A stretch of 64,000 nucleotides of DNA from assembly GCA_027924645.1 (NCBI GenBank), contig BSBN01000860.1:3906001-3970000 (forward strand), given 5' to 3'. This document shows positions 1-9,627 of this stretch, piece by piece. The notes beneath the pieces were generated by a model that was not told the DNA's origin, did not search any database, and saw only the letters and a program-made list of their open reading frames with translations. Position numbers and translations under genes: made by a program. Source of the stretch: Cunninghamia lanceolata. Lineage: Eukaryota; Streptophyta; Pinopsida; Cupressales; Cupressaceae. The stretch's first letter is position 1; each line of letters starts with the position of its first letter.

Positions 1-260
1 TATAAGCTACAAAAAAATTTATCACATTTGGATTTAATTATTCAAGTAGTATTCAATTCTTGTAGAGAAACTAACTCTTTTAAAGAAGAAACTACAAAGA
101 AATTCAATTTTCTTATCCACACAATATAAGATACAAAAAAAATTATCACAATTTGAAATTATTCAAGAAGTAGCATGAACAATTCTTGTAGAGAAACTAG
201 AACTCTTTTAAAGAAGAAACTATCTAAGGAAATTCATTTGAATCTTATCCACACAATATA
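1..260. repeat. Tandem duplication, about 128 bp unit, two copies
   Basis: Bases 1-127 and about 128-260 are two imperfect copies. Both run through a TATAAGNTACAAAAAAA start, a TTCTTGTAGAGAAACT block, AACTCTTTTAAAGAAGAAAC and a CTTATCCACACAATATA end. No reading frame is conserved between them. They lie at the 3' (C-terminal) side of transposase copy A and could belong to its non-coding end; the first copy may begin outside the window. Confidence 0.8.
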
Positions 261-287
261 CTTGATCATCAATTACTGTGAAAACCT

Positions 288-931
288 CTTGACTAACATT
301 AGTTTGACATGACTACAAAATTGATCTACAATTTACATTATGATCAAATCTTGTAGTGGCAATCATGGAAAAATCTACTTGTAGGATACACCTGCAAGAA
401 ATAATGAATGTAAATGGGAATGAAATAATATGTACCAAAAACACAAAATATTAATGCAATATGTACTAAATGACAAAAAAGAGGATACAACTTGACGATG
501 GCTTAAGGGGAGCTAAGAGGATGTCTTAAGGGGATACATAAGAGGATGGATTTAAGGGATGTATAAGAGGATTAATTAAAAGGGGAGCTAGAAGAGGATG
601 TCTTAAGGGAATACAAAAGAGGATAGCTTACTTGGAGAGATGTACACTAGTCAATTTACAAAGTATAAAATAAAACTTGATGGCTTAAGGGGATGGAAGA
701 GGATGGCTTAAGGGGAGCTAAGATGACATCTGAATTAAGGGGATGTACAAGTGGGTGTCTTTAGAGGATGGATGATAAATATTTGAGTATATATATATGT
801 AATTACCTAATTTGTGTTCACTTTTAGTTGAAGACTACAAAATTGACCTCACATACTTGTATGGTGATAACTTCTATTGACAATCATGCACATTTGACTA
901 CTTGTCTAGGGTACACCTGCAAAAAGTAATG
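288..931. repeat. Diverged repeat pair (about 290-412 and 838-931)
   Basis: Both copies contain GACTACAAAATTGA, then an AATCATG core, and end in GGNTACACCTGCAA. On the minus strand each starts with a splice-acceptor-like TTGCAG followed by GTGTA, so they could be duplicated 3' exon or UTR pieces of transposase copy A. Neither has a convincing open frame. The array at 484-770 lies between them. Confidence 0.6.
484..770. repeat. Irregular short-repeat array (TTAAGGGG / AAGAGGATG)
   Basis: About a dozen imperfect 10-20 bp units built from CTTAAGGGG, GAGCTAAGA and AAGAGGATG. It lies about 300 bp beyond the C-terminal exon of transposase copy A. Copy B also has an array of short TTAAG-type units on the same side (18,311-18,900), so both may be subterminal repeats of the transposon family. 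That role is inferred. Confidence 0.75.
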
Positions 932-1071
932 TTCAAATGTACAAGTAAATTAACTATATATTTCTATGGGTTGATACAAAATTTAAGACAAGGGAAATAA
1001 TATAGAAGCTGAAATGAGAATGAAAGAATTTAACTTGGGGATGTAAGAGTATTGTTTACTTACCTGAAAAT

Positions 1072-1457
1072 TTATTCCATTATACCATCTGCATCCTCAT
1101 TTTTTTGTAATGCATCTATAATTGACTCATGTTCTTCCATCGAAAGTGTCCATAACTGTTTATTAGAAGGTTTGCCTTGATATCTGACTAGTTTTATATT
1201 TGTTGCCACAACCAAATGTGAGTAGTGTATGATCTTCTTATGTGTTTCATAATCTTCAAATGTAGGCACACCACTCCTTCTTATTAGATATTTCCATAGC
1301 CAAGTGCCAACAACAACCACAGAACCTATTGGATACTCCATGTTATCATCATCTACTCTAGGATGTAACAACTTTTGTTTTCTCTCAACACATCGAGCCA
1401 ACCAATACTCGGTTTCCTCTTCATTGCCCTCAGGTGCAATAATAGCATAGACATGTC
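1072..1457 (-). CDS. Transposase copy A, C-terminal domain exon
   Basis: About 128 residues read from the splice acceptor at 1458-1459 (TTTGTAG) to the stop at 1072. The first ATG on this stretch (1494) lies in the intron, so the true start is the acceptor. It contains YPIGSVVVVGTW, HYSHLVVATN and LWTLSMEEHESII. Copy B has YPIGSVVVEGTY, QYNHLVIATR and KWRLSIEDHEKIL at the same places, which shows selection on a folded domain. Alternating hydrophobic residues and the GHVYAI start suggest a small beta-rich domain, perhaps BAH- or Tudor-like, but I cannot assign a family. The exon is fully open. Confidence 0.7.
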
Positions 1458-1594
1458 CTACAAAAAAATTATGTAATTCAATAAAGTGTGACATGTATCT
1501 AAATCACATATATTTGTGGATGCATACATATATAATTAATTATATATAGGATGTACAAAAAAATGACAATAAAAAAAATTGAAAACAAAAGTAC
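1458..1594 (-). other. Phase-1 intron of transposase copy A
   Basis: The minus-strand donor is GAAG|GTAC and the acceptor TTTTTTTGTAG|GACATG. The join gives ...QEGHVYAII. Copy B has a 113 bp intron at the same codon and phase, joining ...VIGDIFVVV. The position is therefore ancestral to the family. Confidence 0.7.
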
Positions 1595-1931
1595 CTTCTT
1601 GTACAAGGTCTCAAACACGATCATAGTCATCTGATGCAAACATTTGATTATCATCTTCAATTGTTGTTTCAAGTTGATCTTGTGTTTCTGTAGGTGTCAA
1701 GGATCTTTGTTTCCATTCTTCAACCCATTCTGTATTTTCACATGCTCCCCAATCACCTGTAATACAAAATTGACAAAAACATGCAAGCTCCCTAGTCCAT
1801 ATAGTCCATGTGCTTGCATTTGAACTCTTAAATGAATGCCATTTTGTTGATCCAGTTATTGTCTCACAATCAAGTCAAGTAGGAATATTCTCTTCTTCAA
1901 CTAACCAAAAGAATCATCGAATTGTAGAGTT
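1595..1931 (-). pseudogene. Transposase copy A, degenerate middle segment
   Basis: Continues the frame of the catalytic part after the TAG at 1932-1934. It reads FFWLVEEE, then LDCETITG, then a CFCQFC motif, and ends near DDYDRV just before the intron. Copy B has YFWEVK, YNCQVING, CFCVDC and ADYERVSNLV in the same order. Three further TGA codons break it (near 1910, 1870 and 1612). The conserved CFCxxC could bind zinc or form disulphides. Copy B has an intron here that copy A lacks. Confidence 0.65.
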
Positions 1932-3497
1932 CTAACTTGATCCCGTAGATAACTTTTCATTACACCAATCCACAATTGCACGTGCATCTCTAAATTTGGC
2001 TGTATCCTCAAATTTTAGTTGCTCTCTAGCAAGAGCTCTTTTCACACATGCTCCAGCTCCATCATGTTCTCCTTTACCATGTCCAGCTTCAAAAAAAATC
2101 CACATATGTTGGATATTGATTTCTTTGTGAGCCCTACATAGCCAATAAAACATTCTTGCATTTTTGAATTGCCCTGTACAATTATCTGTCCATATGAAAT
2201 GTTGTGTCATCTGGATTCCTCTTTCTTTTAAACTTTCATAAAATTTTGTGAAACAATATTGCACAAACTGTGAAGAGTGTAACCGGTTATCACTCAAATA
2301 GAAATGATACTCCCTCAAAAATTTTCTATTATCTTCTGTACTATCATCTGCATGTCTGTATACAATATGAACAAATATGGCCACCTGCACTGAATTATAA
2401 TACTGAGATTGAATTTCCTCTTGTGGAGCAGGAGTATAGTTTTCTGCAAAGTCAACCACTGATAGGATAGTTCCAATTGGAAAGGTGTTTTTACATGAAC
2501 GGAATTGTCCATCAAGCCACCGAGCATATTGGGAGTGTTTGACATATTTGGATACAATATTACCCTTAAAATCTTTGATGAATGCATGCACACAAATTTT
2601 TTCAGTGACTAACTCACAACGCTTTCCAAATTTTCCATCTTTTAAAGAATATTCAACATTCTTGAATCTTTTCACATCCACTAATTGTTGTCCAAATTCA
2701 TGTGAAATATTTTCATGCATACATTCTCCTAACAATGAAAAGTTGCCACATCTATTGCATTGTCCAGAAATACATGCTTTTGAATAAAATAAGCATCCAG
2801 TAGATGTTTCACAAAACAAACCTGCTACAAACTCCTTAATTGTTTGAGGTGGCATATTAATACCACATTCCTGCATAATTTCGTTAGTATGCAAAGTAGA
2901 ACGTATATATCGAAAAAGATCATAATAGTAACGAAATTGCACATGAGTTTTACAACAAGAGATTCGCTGTTTATTAATTTTCACATACCAAGGTTTACAT
3001 TTCTCAAAAGATCTTTGGCTTATGGTAATATTAAAAGGTTCTAACACTAAATCATCTAAGAATTTTTTATATAATTCAGTTTGAGTCATGTCTAATAGAT
3101 GTTTTGGATGAGGATCACAAATTTTTGACCCCACTCGTAATTTTAAAACATCTCTAACATTAGATGATACCCTTGGATTATCATGCCAATATTTTTCAAT
3201 TAAAGATTTGATTTCACTATTTAATTTCATGTCATACCTTGGGAGTCTACCACTAAAACTCCAACATTGGTTAATTGGATCTTTTTCAATAGATTCTCTT
3301 CTCTTTGCTGCTCTTCTCAAAGTTTTAGGATTTAGCTTTAGAATTTCACTTGTCTTACTTATCATTCTTTTATTAGAAGATGATTTATTGACTAAAGCAG
3401 TTGTTATAGCTCTTCGTGTTGCATTGCTATCTTTAGATCGACTCTTTTTACCAATAGAATCAATAGCATTAGCAACACTAGATAAAACTTGTTTCAT
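1932..3497 (-). CDS. Transposase copy A, catalytic region (521 codons, open)
   Basis: The longest open frame of the window (ATG at 3497). Residues about 45-70 (ISKTSEILKLNPKTLRRA) look like a helix-turn-helix. Residues about 95-145 carry YWHDNPRVSSNVRD and HPKHLLDMTQTELY, both matched in copy B. A Cys/His-rich stretch (CISGQCNRCGN) follows around residues 243-253. The RNase H-like core has SVVDFAENY (first Asp), SQYYNSVQVAIFV, YHFYLSDN, IWTDNCTGQFKN (second Asp) and FFEAGHGKGEHDGAGACVKR near the C terminus. The third acid is Glu or, more likely, the Asp of HDGAG. Frame and phase continue upstream and downstream through single stops, so the ATG may be an internal methionine rather than the real start. 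DNA cutting and pasting is inferred from the motif order and from the mobile-element setting. Confidence 0.7.
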   Translation of the reverse strand: MKQVLSSVANAIDSIGKKSRSKDSNATRRAITTALVNKSSSNKRMISKTSEILKLNPKTLRRAAKRRESIEKDPINQCWSFSGRLPRYDMKLNSEIKSLIEKYWHDNPRVSSNVRDVLKLRVGSKICDPHPKHLLDMTQTELYKKFLDDLVLEPFNITISQRSFEKCKPWYVKINKQRISCCKTHVQFRYYYDLFRYIRSTLHTNEIMQECGINMPPQTIKEFVAGLFCETSTGCLFYSKACISGQCNRCGNFSLLGECMHENISHEFGQQLVDVKRFKNVEYSLKDGKFGKRCELVTEKICVHAFIKDFKGNIVSKYVKHSQYARWLDGQFRSCKNTFPIGTILSVVDFAENYTPAPQEEIQSQYYNSVQVAIFVHIVYRHADDSTEDNRKFLREYHFYLSDNRLHSSQFVQYCFTKFYESLKERGIQMTQHFIWTDNCTGQFKNARMFYWLCRAHKEINIQHMWIFFEAGHGKGEHDGAGACVKRALAREQLKFEDTAKFRDARAIVDWCNEKLSTGSS

Positions 3498-3512
3498 TGA
3501 TTCATCTTTTTT

Positions 3513-4292
3513 TTAGGGTTTTACAAATATGCCTAACTTTTTCATTACTTTTCGCAATTTCCACATCTTCATCAATTGCATCATAAGTTGACATTGAAAT
3601 CCAAGACTTTTTCTATAAAAAAAATCTTGATATAATCTATTTGCATGAGTTCTCATTTGCCTCCAAGAAATCTTACCAGGAAGATTATCTAAGACATTTC
3701 TTTCAATCTCAAATAAAACATTTTCATTTTCACTCCTAAAAGGGATATCATTCTCATTCATATCATCAATAGGTGGGTTTGAAGACATACCTGGATTTGT
3801 TTCTATAGTCGTGTTTTCCATATCATTGAAAGTTGGCTCCGAAGACACACCTGGATTTGTTTCTATAGTCGTGTGTTCTATATCATTGAAAGTTGGCTCC
3901 AAAGACACACCTGGATTTGTTTCTATAGTCCTGTTTTCCATAACATTGAAAGTTGGCTGTGAAGACATACCTGGATTTGTTTGTATAGTCGCATTTTCCA
4001 TATCTTTGAAAGTTGGGTTTGAAGACATACATGCATTTGTTTCTATAGACACATTTTCTTCCAAATTCACCATTTCCGCATTTGCATCATCTACATTCAT
4101 CCCATCATTTTTACTCTCTTGAATGTCTTTCTCTTCAATACTCATGGAACTAGATGCTTCAATATTCTTCATCTCTTGAATCCTTGCTCTTCTATCTCTT
4201 TACCTTTTAGCTTTCTTCTCTCTATTTGCTTCAATTTCTTGAGGTGTCATTACCCTCCTTTATTTTTTTCTTTGACGTTGATTTGATCCCAT
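3513..4292 (-). pseudogene. Transposase copy A, N-terminal region with acidic repeats
   Basis: Starts at ATG 4292 with MGSNQRQRKK. Two TAA codons follow, and the frame is open from 4172 to the TAA at 3513-3515, in phase with the catalytic ATG 18 bases further on. Residues about 50-120 of the open part hold five imperfect repeats of about 20 residues with the core IETNPGMSS and PTFNDMENTT, made by a 60 bp DNA repeat (3775-4080). The last 50 residues (SWRQMRTHANRLYQDFFYRKSLGF) align with copy B (KLHSKRIWDEFFEDKSLI). The repeats are absent from copy B, so they are a local expansion. A regulatory or protein-contact role is only a guess. Confidence 0.65.
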
Positions 4293-4682
4293 GATTACCA
4301 AGCCCTCTTGATAAAATAACAATTGATACTTAATCCAATTTCATAATTGATGTCCTTATTTGAACTTTTGAAGTAGAATTAGATGTAGATCCTTTGTTCC
4401 ATAGATTTTGAAGTAAAAGGTAGATGTAAAAACAAAAACCCTCTTGCTTTATTCCTCTTGAAAATAGCTCATGCACTTGATTTCACTTCAGAATTGTTCA
4501 TATGATTGACTCATTTCAAAATCTGAATAGAATATGACCTGTTAAGAGATTCCACAAAACAATTGTAAGTAAAAAAATGCAGAAATTGTCGTTGTCGCGC
4601 CGTACGAATCAGACTTGCAAGTTGCAGGGATACAGGGAAAGTACTTTTTTTCCTAATATGGGAAATAACAGGTATAATAGAA

Positions 4683-4754
4683 ACGGGTACCCGTTTTATA
4701 ATGGGTACCTGTTATTTAACGCGTACCCGTTTTATAACAGGTACCTGTTATTTG
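4683..4754. repeat. Two tandem 36 bp units built of GGTACC palindromes
   Basis: The units read ACGGGTACCCGTTTTATAA then TGGGTACCTGTTATTT; the second starts ACGCGTACCCG. AACGGGTACCCGTT is a perfect palindrome. They sit about 400 bp upstream of the transposase start, where transposase-binding or promoter sites could lie, but no function is shown. Confidence 0.7.
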
Positions 4755-5594
4755 AAATTAGAAATCTCCGCCCTCTTTTTCCCTGACCTTTGCTTGGGTT
4801 TTAGGCTCGGGATAGGCATGGTTGACCGACCTTGACCCTTGGACCTGCAATTTTTTTCTAAGTACAAAACAAGAAGAAACACTGAGTTTACCTGTATGGC
4901 TGAGGGCTTTTTTTTCTGAATTTTTTTACGAAATGAAAACCCATTACAGATGACATTGTCTAGCTTTCAAATATATAATTTTTTTTGTTATTGGACATGT
5001 TCTTCTATTTATTATTTAATTTATAAGCAAACTAGTCCAAAAACTTGAAATGACAGTTGTTTGTATTTTTTTAATAACTTTTAATTTTTAATTTTTTTTT
5101 TTTAAATTATATGTCATCAATCTACACATCATTCTTTACACAATTAAAAAATAATAATAATTTTATGATTTTTTTTGCTCAAATTATGTTGGCCGTACAC
5201 GAGGGGTTTTCAAAAGTACCAATTAGGCCTAATAAAAAATTAATAAAAAAAAATTATTTGGAAAAAAATTATAAAAAAATATCCTCATCAAACTTCACTG
5301 TACTACACATGTTTTCCCAAAAGGATTTTGAAAAATAATTTTATTTAGATCAAATTATGTTGGCTGTACACGTGCATGGTATGGTAAAAAAAAGTGACTT
5401 TTAAATAGTGGTTTTTAGAAATGCCTATTGAAAATTAATTTGTATCATCTGGGTATTGAAAAACATTACATATTTAGAAACTAGACTCCGAGTACTACAT
5501 TTTATATTTAGTGACTTTTTTAAATATTCCATTTCTAAGTGCTTCAAATTTTAAGGTCAAATGCGACAAATTCTGAAAATCAGGTAAAACACTT

Positions 5595-5616
5595 CCACTT
5601 TTTGGCCAAAAAGTGG
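5595..5616. repeat. Perfect 22 bp palindrome
   Basis: Two arms of CCACTTTTTGG that read the same on both strands. It ends 23 bp before the point where the truncated gypsy LTR begins (5640), so it could be linked to the deletion or insertion breakpoint. Confidence 0.7.
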
Positions 5617-5639
5617 ACCCAACTTCTTGCACTGACCTC

Positions 5640-7882
5640 GATATGGAAAGACTGTATATCAGATTGGAATAAATGAATATTCGATATGTTGAATAGTAGA
5701 GTGGATAAATGAAGTTTAGTGTGGTATTAAAATCTATCACCTTCTCTTTATAAATGACTTGTAGTATTAGATCTCGTTCTTTTGTAAACGTACTTGATTT
5801 CTGATGAACATTGTGATAGTTAGACCAATGATATTTAATCTATATGTATTTGTAATTGTTGTTTACGTAGAAGTGATTAAAATTGTCTCTTTCTTTAAAT
5901 AGGTTATTACAAGATTTAGGGTTGTTATGGTTATAAATTAAACAGGAACCCTTAAGTTTATCCATAAGAATTGAATTTAAATCACATTATCATTATTTAA
6001 TTAATTGATTTATAGCACTGACAATAGTGGTTTACTTTAGTGAGGTTAATGATATTGGTATCTTGTAAATCAATTAAATAATTATTTTAATAAATATTTA
6101 CATATAGTTCACTTTATTGTAATTATAGATTTATTCCTTAATAAGAATACAATCAAATGATAAGCTATATTTTAATGATTAATATACTATTGTAATATCT
6201 TAGTCAATTTCAATCTTCCATAGTGGATTAGCTGTAAAGAAGGCATAATTTAATTATGAGTGTAATTGATTGCTCCTAATATGTTAATTCAATTTGTGGG
6301 TCATAACCCCGTTCATATAGTCTTTTGATTTTGTATCTACCCGTGTGGCTAGAGTTCCAGAGGCTTAGCTTGGGATGTCTCGATTCCATGTATTGTGTTG
6401 ATAGATGTCTTGAGATCATGATGTTCTAAGAAGTATGTTGTCTCTATTTATGTATGGACTAAAAGACAAGGTGAATGATAAATGCACTTCGTTGTGGGTG
6501 TATTGTTACCCAATTGGTTATATTTGTCTTGTATCCAGTTTTGTGGTGAGTTATGGAACACGGAGACATGGAAATCATAGAGTTGTAATGAATATGTGTT
6601 GTTATAGGCAATGGTTTAGGAGTCCTACCCTCATGATCATGTCTTGGGGAGGGGGTTAATTCCTTGCATTGTTATATATGCATGTTAATATAAGGATAGT
6701 TGTTATGCAAGATGGTTAGTGCCTTGCATGGTTCCTATACCCTCGTTGTCATGATGATGTTGTTTTACTTGTTGAGTAGGGTCTTCTAGTTGTAGGTAGG
6801 GGAGTGGCTTCCAATGTGGGGCCGGTGCCAAGTGGCTAGCTAGGGTAACCCATTGGGAGTTGGTAATTAAGTGATAACCTAATAATAAATCCAGGGGTTG
6901 GGTAGTTTCCACACTAACAAGATAATAAGAATTCATCACTCATGCCTGTAGTGTTAGTTCAGACTAAGGATGAGGGGAGAAGGCTGGTGGCAAATCAACT
7001 TCCTTGTCCTCACGAAAGGAAGGATGATTCTACATGCATCACCCTATGGGGCCGGTGTCTAGAGAGAGACTACCAGGGTAACCATAGATGGGGGCCGGTG
7101 TCTAGAGAGAGACTGCCTGGGTAACCCATGTTAGGACCATGCGATGACACTCTCTACTATAGCCTAGCATTCCCTAGTTGTACTCTCCCCGTTTGTTAAG
7201 TGGTTGCCTCTGGAAGTACTGTTGTGTTGTTTGTGATATTGACTTGTGATGTTGGAGTCATGTGATGTCTTATAGCCCATTGTTTACCTGACCGTATGTT
7301 GTTGTGGGGACCTTATGTTAACTCCTAGCTCAGGGGGTGGACCTCAGGGTTCCACATGGTCGGGTGGAAGAGCTTTATCCATTGGTTTTTCTCTCCCTTG
7401 CCGTTGTTCATGAGCGAGGAGGATTTATCTTGTGTATCAGACATCAGATCTTGTACTTGATTATGAAGATAGCGATTATGCTCATGTACTAGCCTATGTA
7501 TCAGTTGATTCATAATGTATGTATTCAGATGTAATCGAAACTACATGATGATGTACTCATATGTATAGACTTTTGAACATGTACATGTAATCTTGATCAA
7601 GTTGATTATCTAAATATGGCATGAATGGAGATGTATATGTATAATCACTAGTGCAATAGACGTAGAATGAACTGCTGATGTTAGTTAAGAATGTATGTTG
7701 GAATTATGTTGATTAATTTGTCAAGTAATGCAACCATGGAACCTTAGAAGACAAGTTGTTAAGATTATGATGTGTATTGATTTGTTCAACATTACCCTAT
7801 TATTTTATACAAAAAAAAATTTAGTTTGCTTTGCATAGCATAGATGTGTTGTCCTCTAAGGTTTTCATTGTGGGGCATTACA
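5640..7882 (+). repeat. Truncated 5' LTR of the gypsy element
   Basis: Matches 14,506-16,746 of the 3' LTR almost base for base, and ends in GGGGCATTACA. Compared with the 5.9 kb 3' LTR its first 3.7 kb are missing. The break at 5640 is at GATATGGAAAG. Open frames on both strands recur in both LTRs but have no protein-like features. Confidence 0.9.
7048..7128 (+). repeat. Short tandem units inside the gypsy LTR
   Basis: Two units of GGGGCCGGTGTCTAGAGAGA followed by GACTRCCNGGGTAACC, with a third diverged unit at 6818-6852. The same units occur in the 3' LTR at about 15,680-15,990. Small reading frames across them are a by-product. Confidence 0.75.
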
Positions 7883-7885
7883 TTC

Positions 7886-7898
7886 TAGTATTAGAGCA
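7886..7898 (+). promoter_or_regulatory. Primer-binding site of the gypsy element
   Basis: TAGTATTAGAGCA follows the LTR end by three bases. It is a mutated form of TGGTATCAGAGC, complementary to the 3' end of initiator tRNA-Met. Confidence 0.65.
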
Positions 7899-8036
7899 AG
7901 GTTTAAACACTGGGTACCTTGGTTAAATTTGAGCCCATTATGAAACCTAGTGCTTAAACTCTGTAGAATGATTTAACTCCTGTTGCGACCCTTTTTCTTA
8001 ATATAATAATAATTTGCCCTTTTGTGTGTAGGGTAG

Positions 8037-9627
8037 ATGCCTAGACGTAGGGGCCGAGGTCAGGGCAGAGGTAGGGGTCATGGGAGAGGTGGTGGCGGTA
8101 TTCCTCCTCCCAGTTCTCTGCATGGGAGTGGCCATGAAGGTGGGGGTCAGAACATGGAGGGTCAGGGTCAACCTGATTGAGCCCAGTTGAGACAGATTCT
8201 CAAGGAGGCCCTTGCCCGTTTAGGCCCTAGACAGGAGGGTGAGCAGTCCAGAGGAGGTCAAGAGGTAGACCAGTCAGGTCCTAAAGAGAGAGAGAGGTCT
8301 CCCAGGCATAAGGAATTGACAGCTGAGCAGGAGGCCACACTAGCCAACCATATGAGGGACTTACTAAGAGCACGCCCTCCCATCTTTGATGGAACTGGTA
8401 GAGGACTTGAGGCAGAGACTTGGCTATTGGACTTAGGCAGATGTTTTGCCATGCATCTGTATGGTAGCAATACAAAAGCCAGATGTGTTATTTTGCATCT
8501 CTAAGGGTTTGCTTCGACTTGGTGGAGGCTAGAGGAGCAGAAGCTACATTTGGACATTAGCACTCTGTCGTGGGAGTTGTTTGAAGATAGATTCAGAACC
8601 CGCTTTCTCTCTGACCATTGGAGGCAGCGTCAAGTAGACGAGTTTCATGAGCTAAGGCAGTTGGCCATGACCGTGGAGCAGTATAAGCATAGATTTTATG
8701 AGCTCAAATAGTATGCAGGTATCAGGGATGACGAGCCCATGTTGGTGCAGCATTTTATTAGGGGCTTGAATGCCCGGATTAGTGGAGGGGTTCATGTATT
8801 CGAACCTAAGACCATGGAGGTTGCCGTGGAGAAAGCCTGACTAGTGGAGGAGAATTTGGCTATGGCCCTCGGTGGGCATACAGGTGTGCGCATTGGCAGT
8901 GCACCTTCGTCAGGACATGGTTCTCGAGGTGGTCACACTCAGGCATCAGGTTCTCATGCACCCTCAAAGGGTGGTCAACAACAGCAGTATTCGTAGTCCA
9001 AATCAAAGAACTCTCAGCATTAGGAAGGTAATAGGTTTCAAAATAAGAAAGACTGGTCTTGGCAGCGTAATAAGTGCAATCGTTATGATCAGTCAGCCCA
9101 CAGTGCGCAGTCTACAGTAAGCAGGGGCAGTTTCCAGCAGTCTAGTGCTTTTCAGGGTAACGGTGGATTTGGTAGAGGCACCGAGTGCTTCTCTTGCAGC
9201 CAATAGGGCCATATTGCCAGATAGTGCCTGCAGAAGGGTGCATCAGGATTTGGACATCGACCGGCGGCATCTGAGCCAACGGTTCGTGATGCAGGCAGGT
9301 CACACCGAGTCTTTGTAGTGGTGGATGACCGGCAGGCAGAACATCAGGGCACCGTGGTGGAGACTTCTGGTCACATGCGAGGTATTGATTTTTCTGTTCT
9401 ATTTGACTCTGGTGCATCTGATTCATTTATATCTCCTTCCCTTGTGGAGCGTTGTGGCTTAGTGGCAACAAAACAAGATGATAGGTGGCAGGTTGAGTTA
9501 GCTTCCGGGGCTAAGATAGCAATTGAGTCTCTAGTTTCAGAGTGTAATTTGAAGATTGACTCTCTATCTACTTCTGTGGACCTTCGCATTCTACCCCTGG
9601 GATCGTATGACATACTTTTGGAGTGGT
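8037..9627 (+). pseudogene. Gypsy gag and aspartic protease
   Basis: One frame from ATG 8037 starts with a basic R/G-rich stretch (MPRRRGRGQGRGRG). The gag core follows (PPIFDGTGRGLEAETWL, FRTRFLSDHWRQRQVDEF, HFIRGLNARISGG), then a zinc knuckle CFSCSQ-GHIAR-C in which two codons are now stops. The retropepsin motif is VLFDSGASDSFIS (about 9396-9434). The frame ends near SYDILLEW, where reverse transcriptase should begin. At least six in-frame stops make it non-functional. Gag packages RNA and the protease cuts the polyprotein. Confidence 0.85.

Larger units (their letters stand above)
1072..4292 (-). pseudogene. DDE/DDD-type transposase gene, copy A (whole locus)
   Basis: One reading frame can be followed from an ATG at 4292 to 1932 and on to 1595; it then crosses a GT-AG intron (1594-1458) to a stop at 1072. 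Several in-frame stops interrupt it: two near the N terminus, one at 3515, then 1934 and a few in the middle segment. I found no frameshift. The order is a basic N terminus, an acidic repeat region, an HTH-like segment, a Cys-rich segment, a RNase H-like core with D...D...D/E motifs, and a small C-terminal domain. The strongest support is copy B (19,227-22,382), which matches it domain by domain although strongly diverged. I recall similar GHGKG..DG.G..VKR motifs in uncharacterised animal proteins but cannot name a superfamily. Probably no longer active. Terminal inverted repeats were not identified. Confidence 0.75.
4293..5639. other. AT-rich non-coding stretch upstream of transposase copy A
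   Basis: No credible coding region. It holds a palindromic tandem repeat (4683-4754), a diverged pair of AATTATGTTGGCNGTACACG segments (about 5175-5202 and 5349-5372), and a perfect palindrome (5595-5616). The promoter and 5' end of transposon copy A should lie here. I found no terminal inverted repeat by eye. Confidence 0.55.

Noticed and set aside
3208..3516. Plus-strand frame of 102 codons
   Set aside because: Antisense shadow of the transposase HTH region.
6435..7513. Small frames on both strands (74, 78, 60 and 62 codons)
   Set aside because: They recur in the other LTR only because the LTRs are duplicates; no protein-like features.
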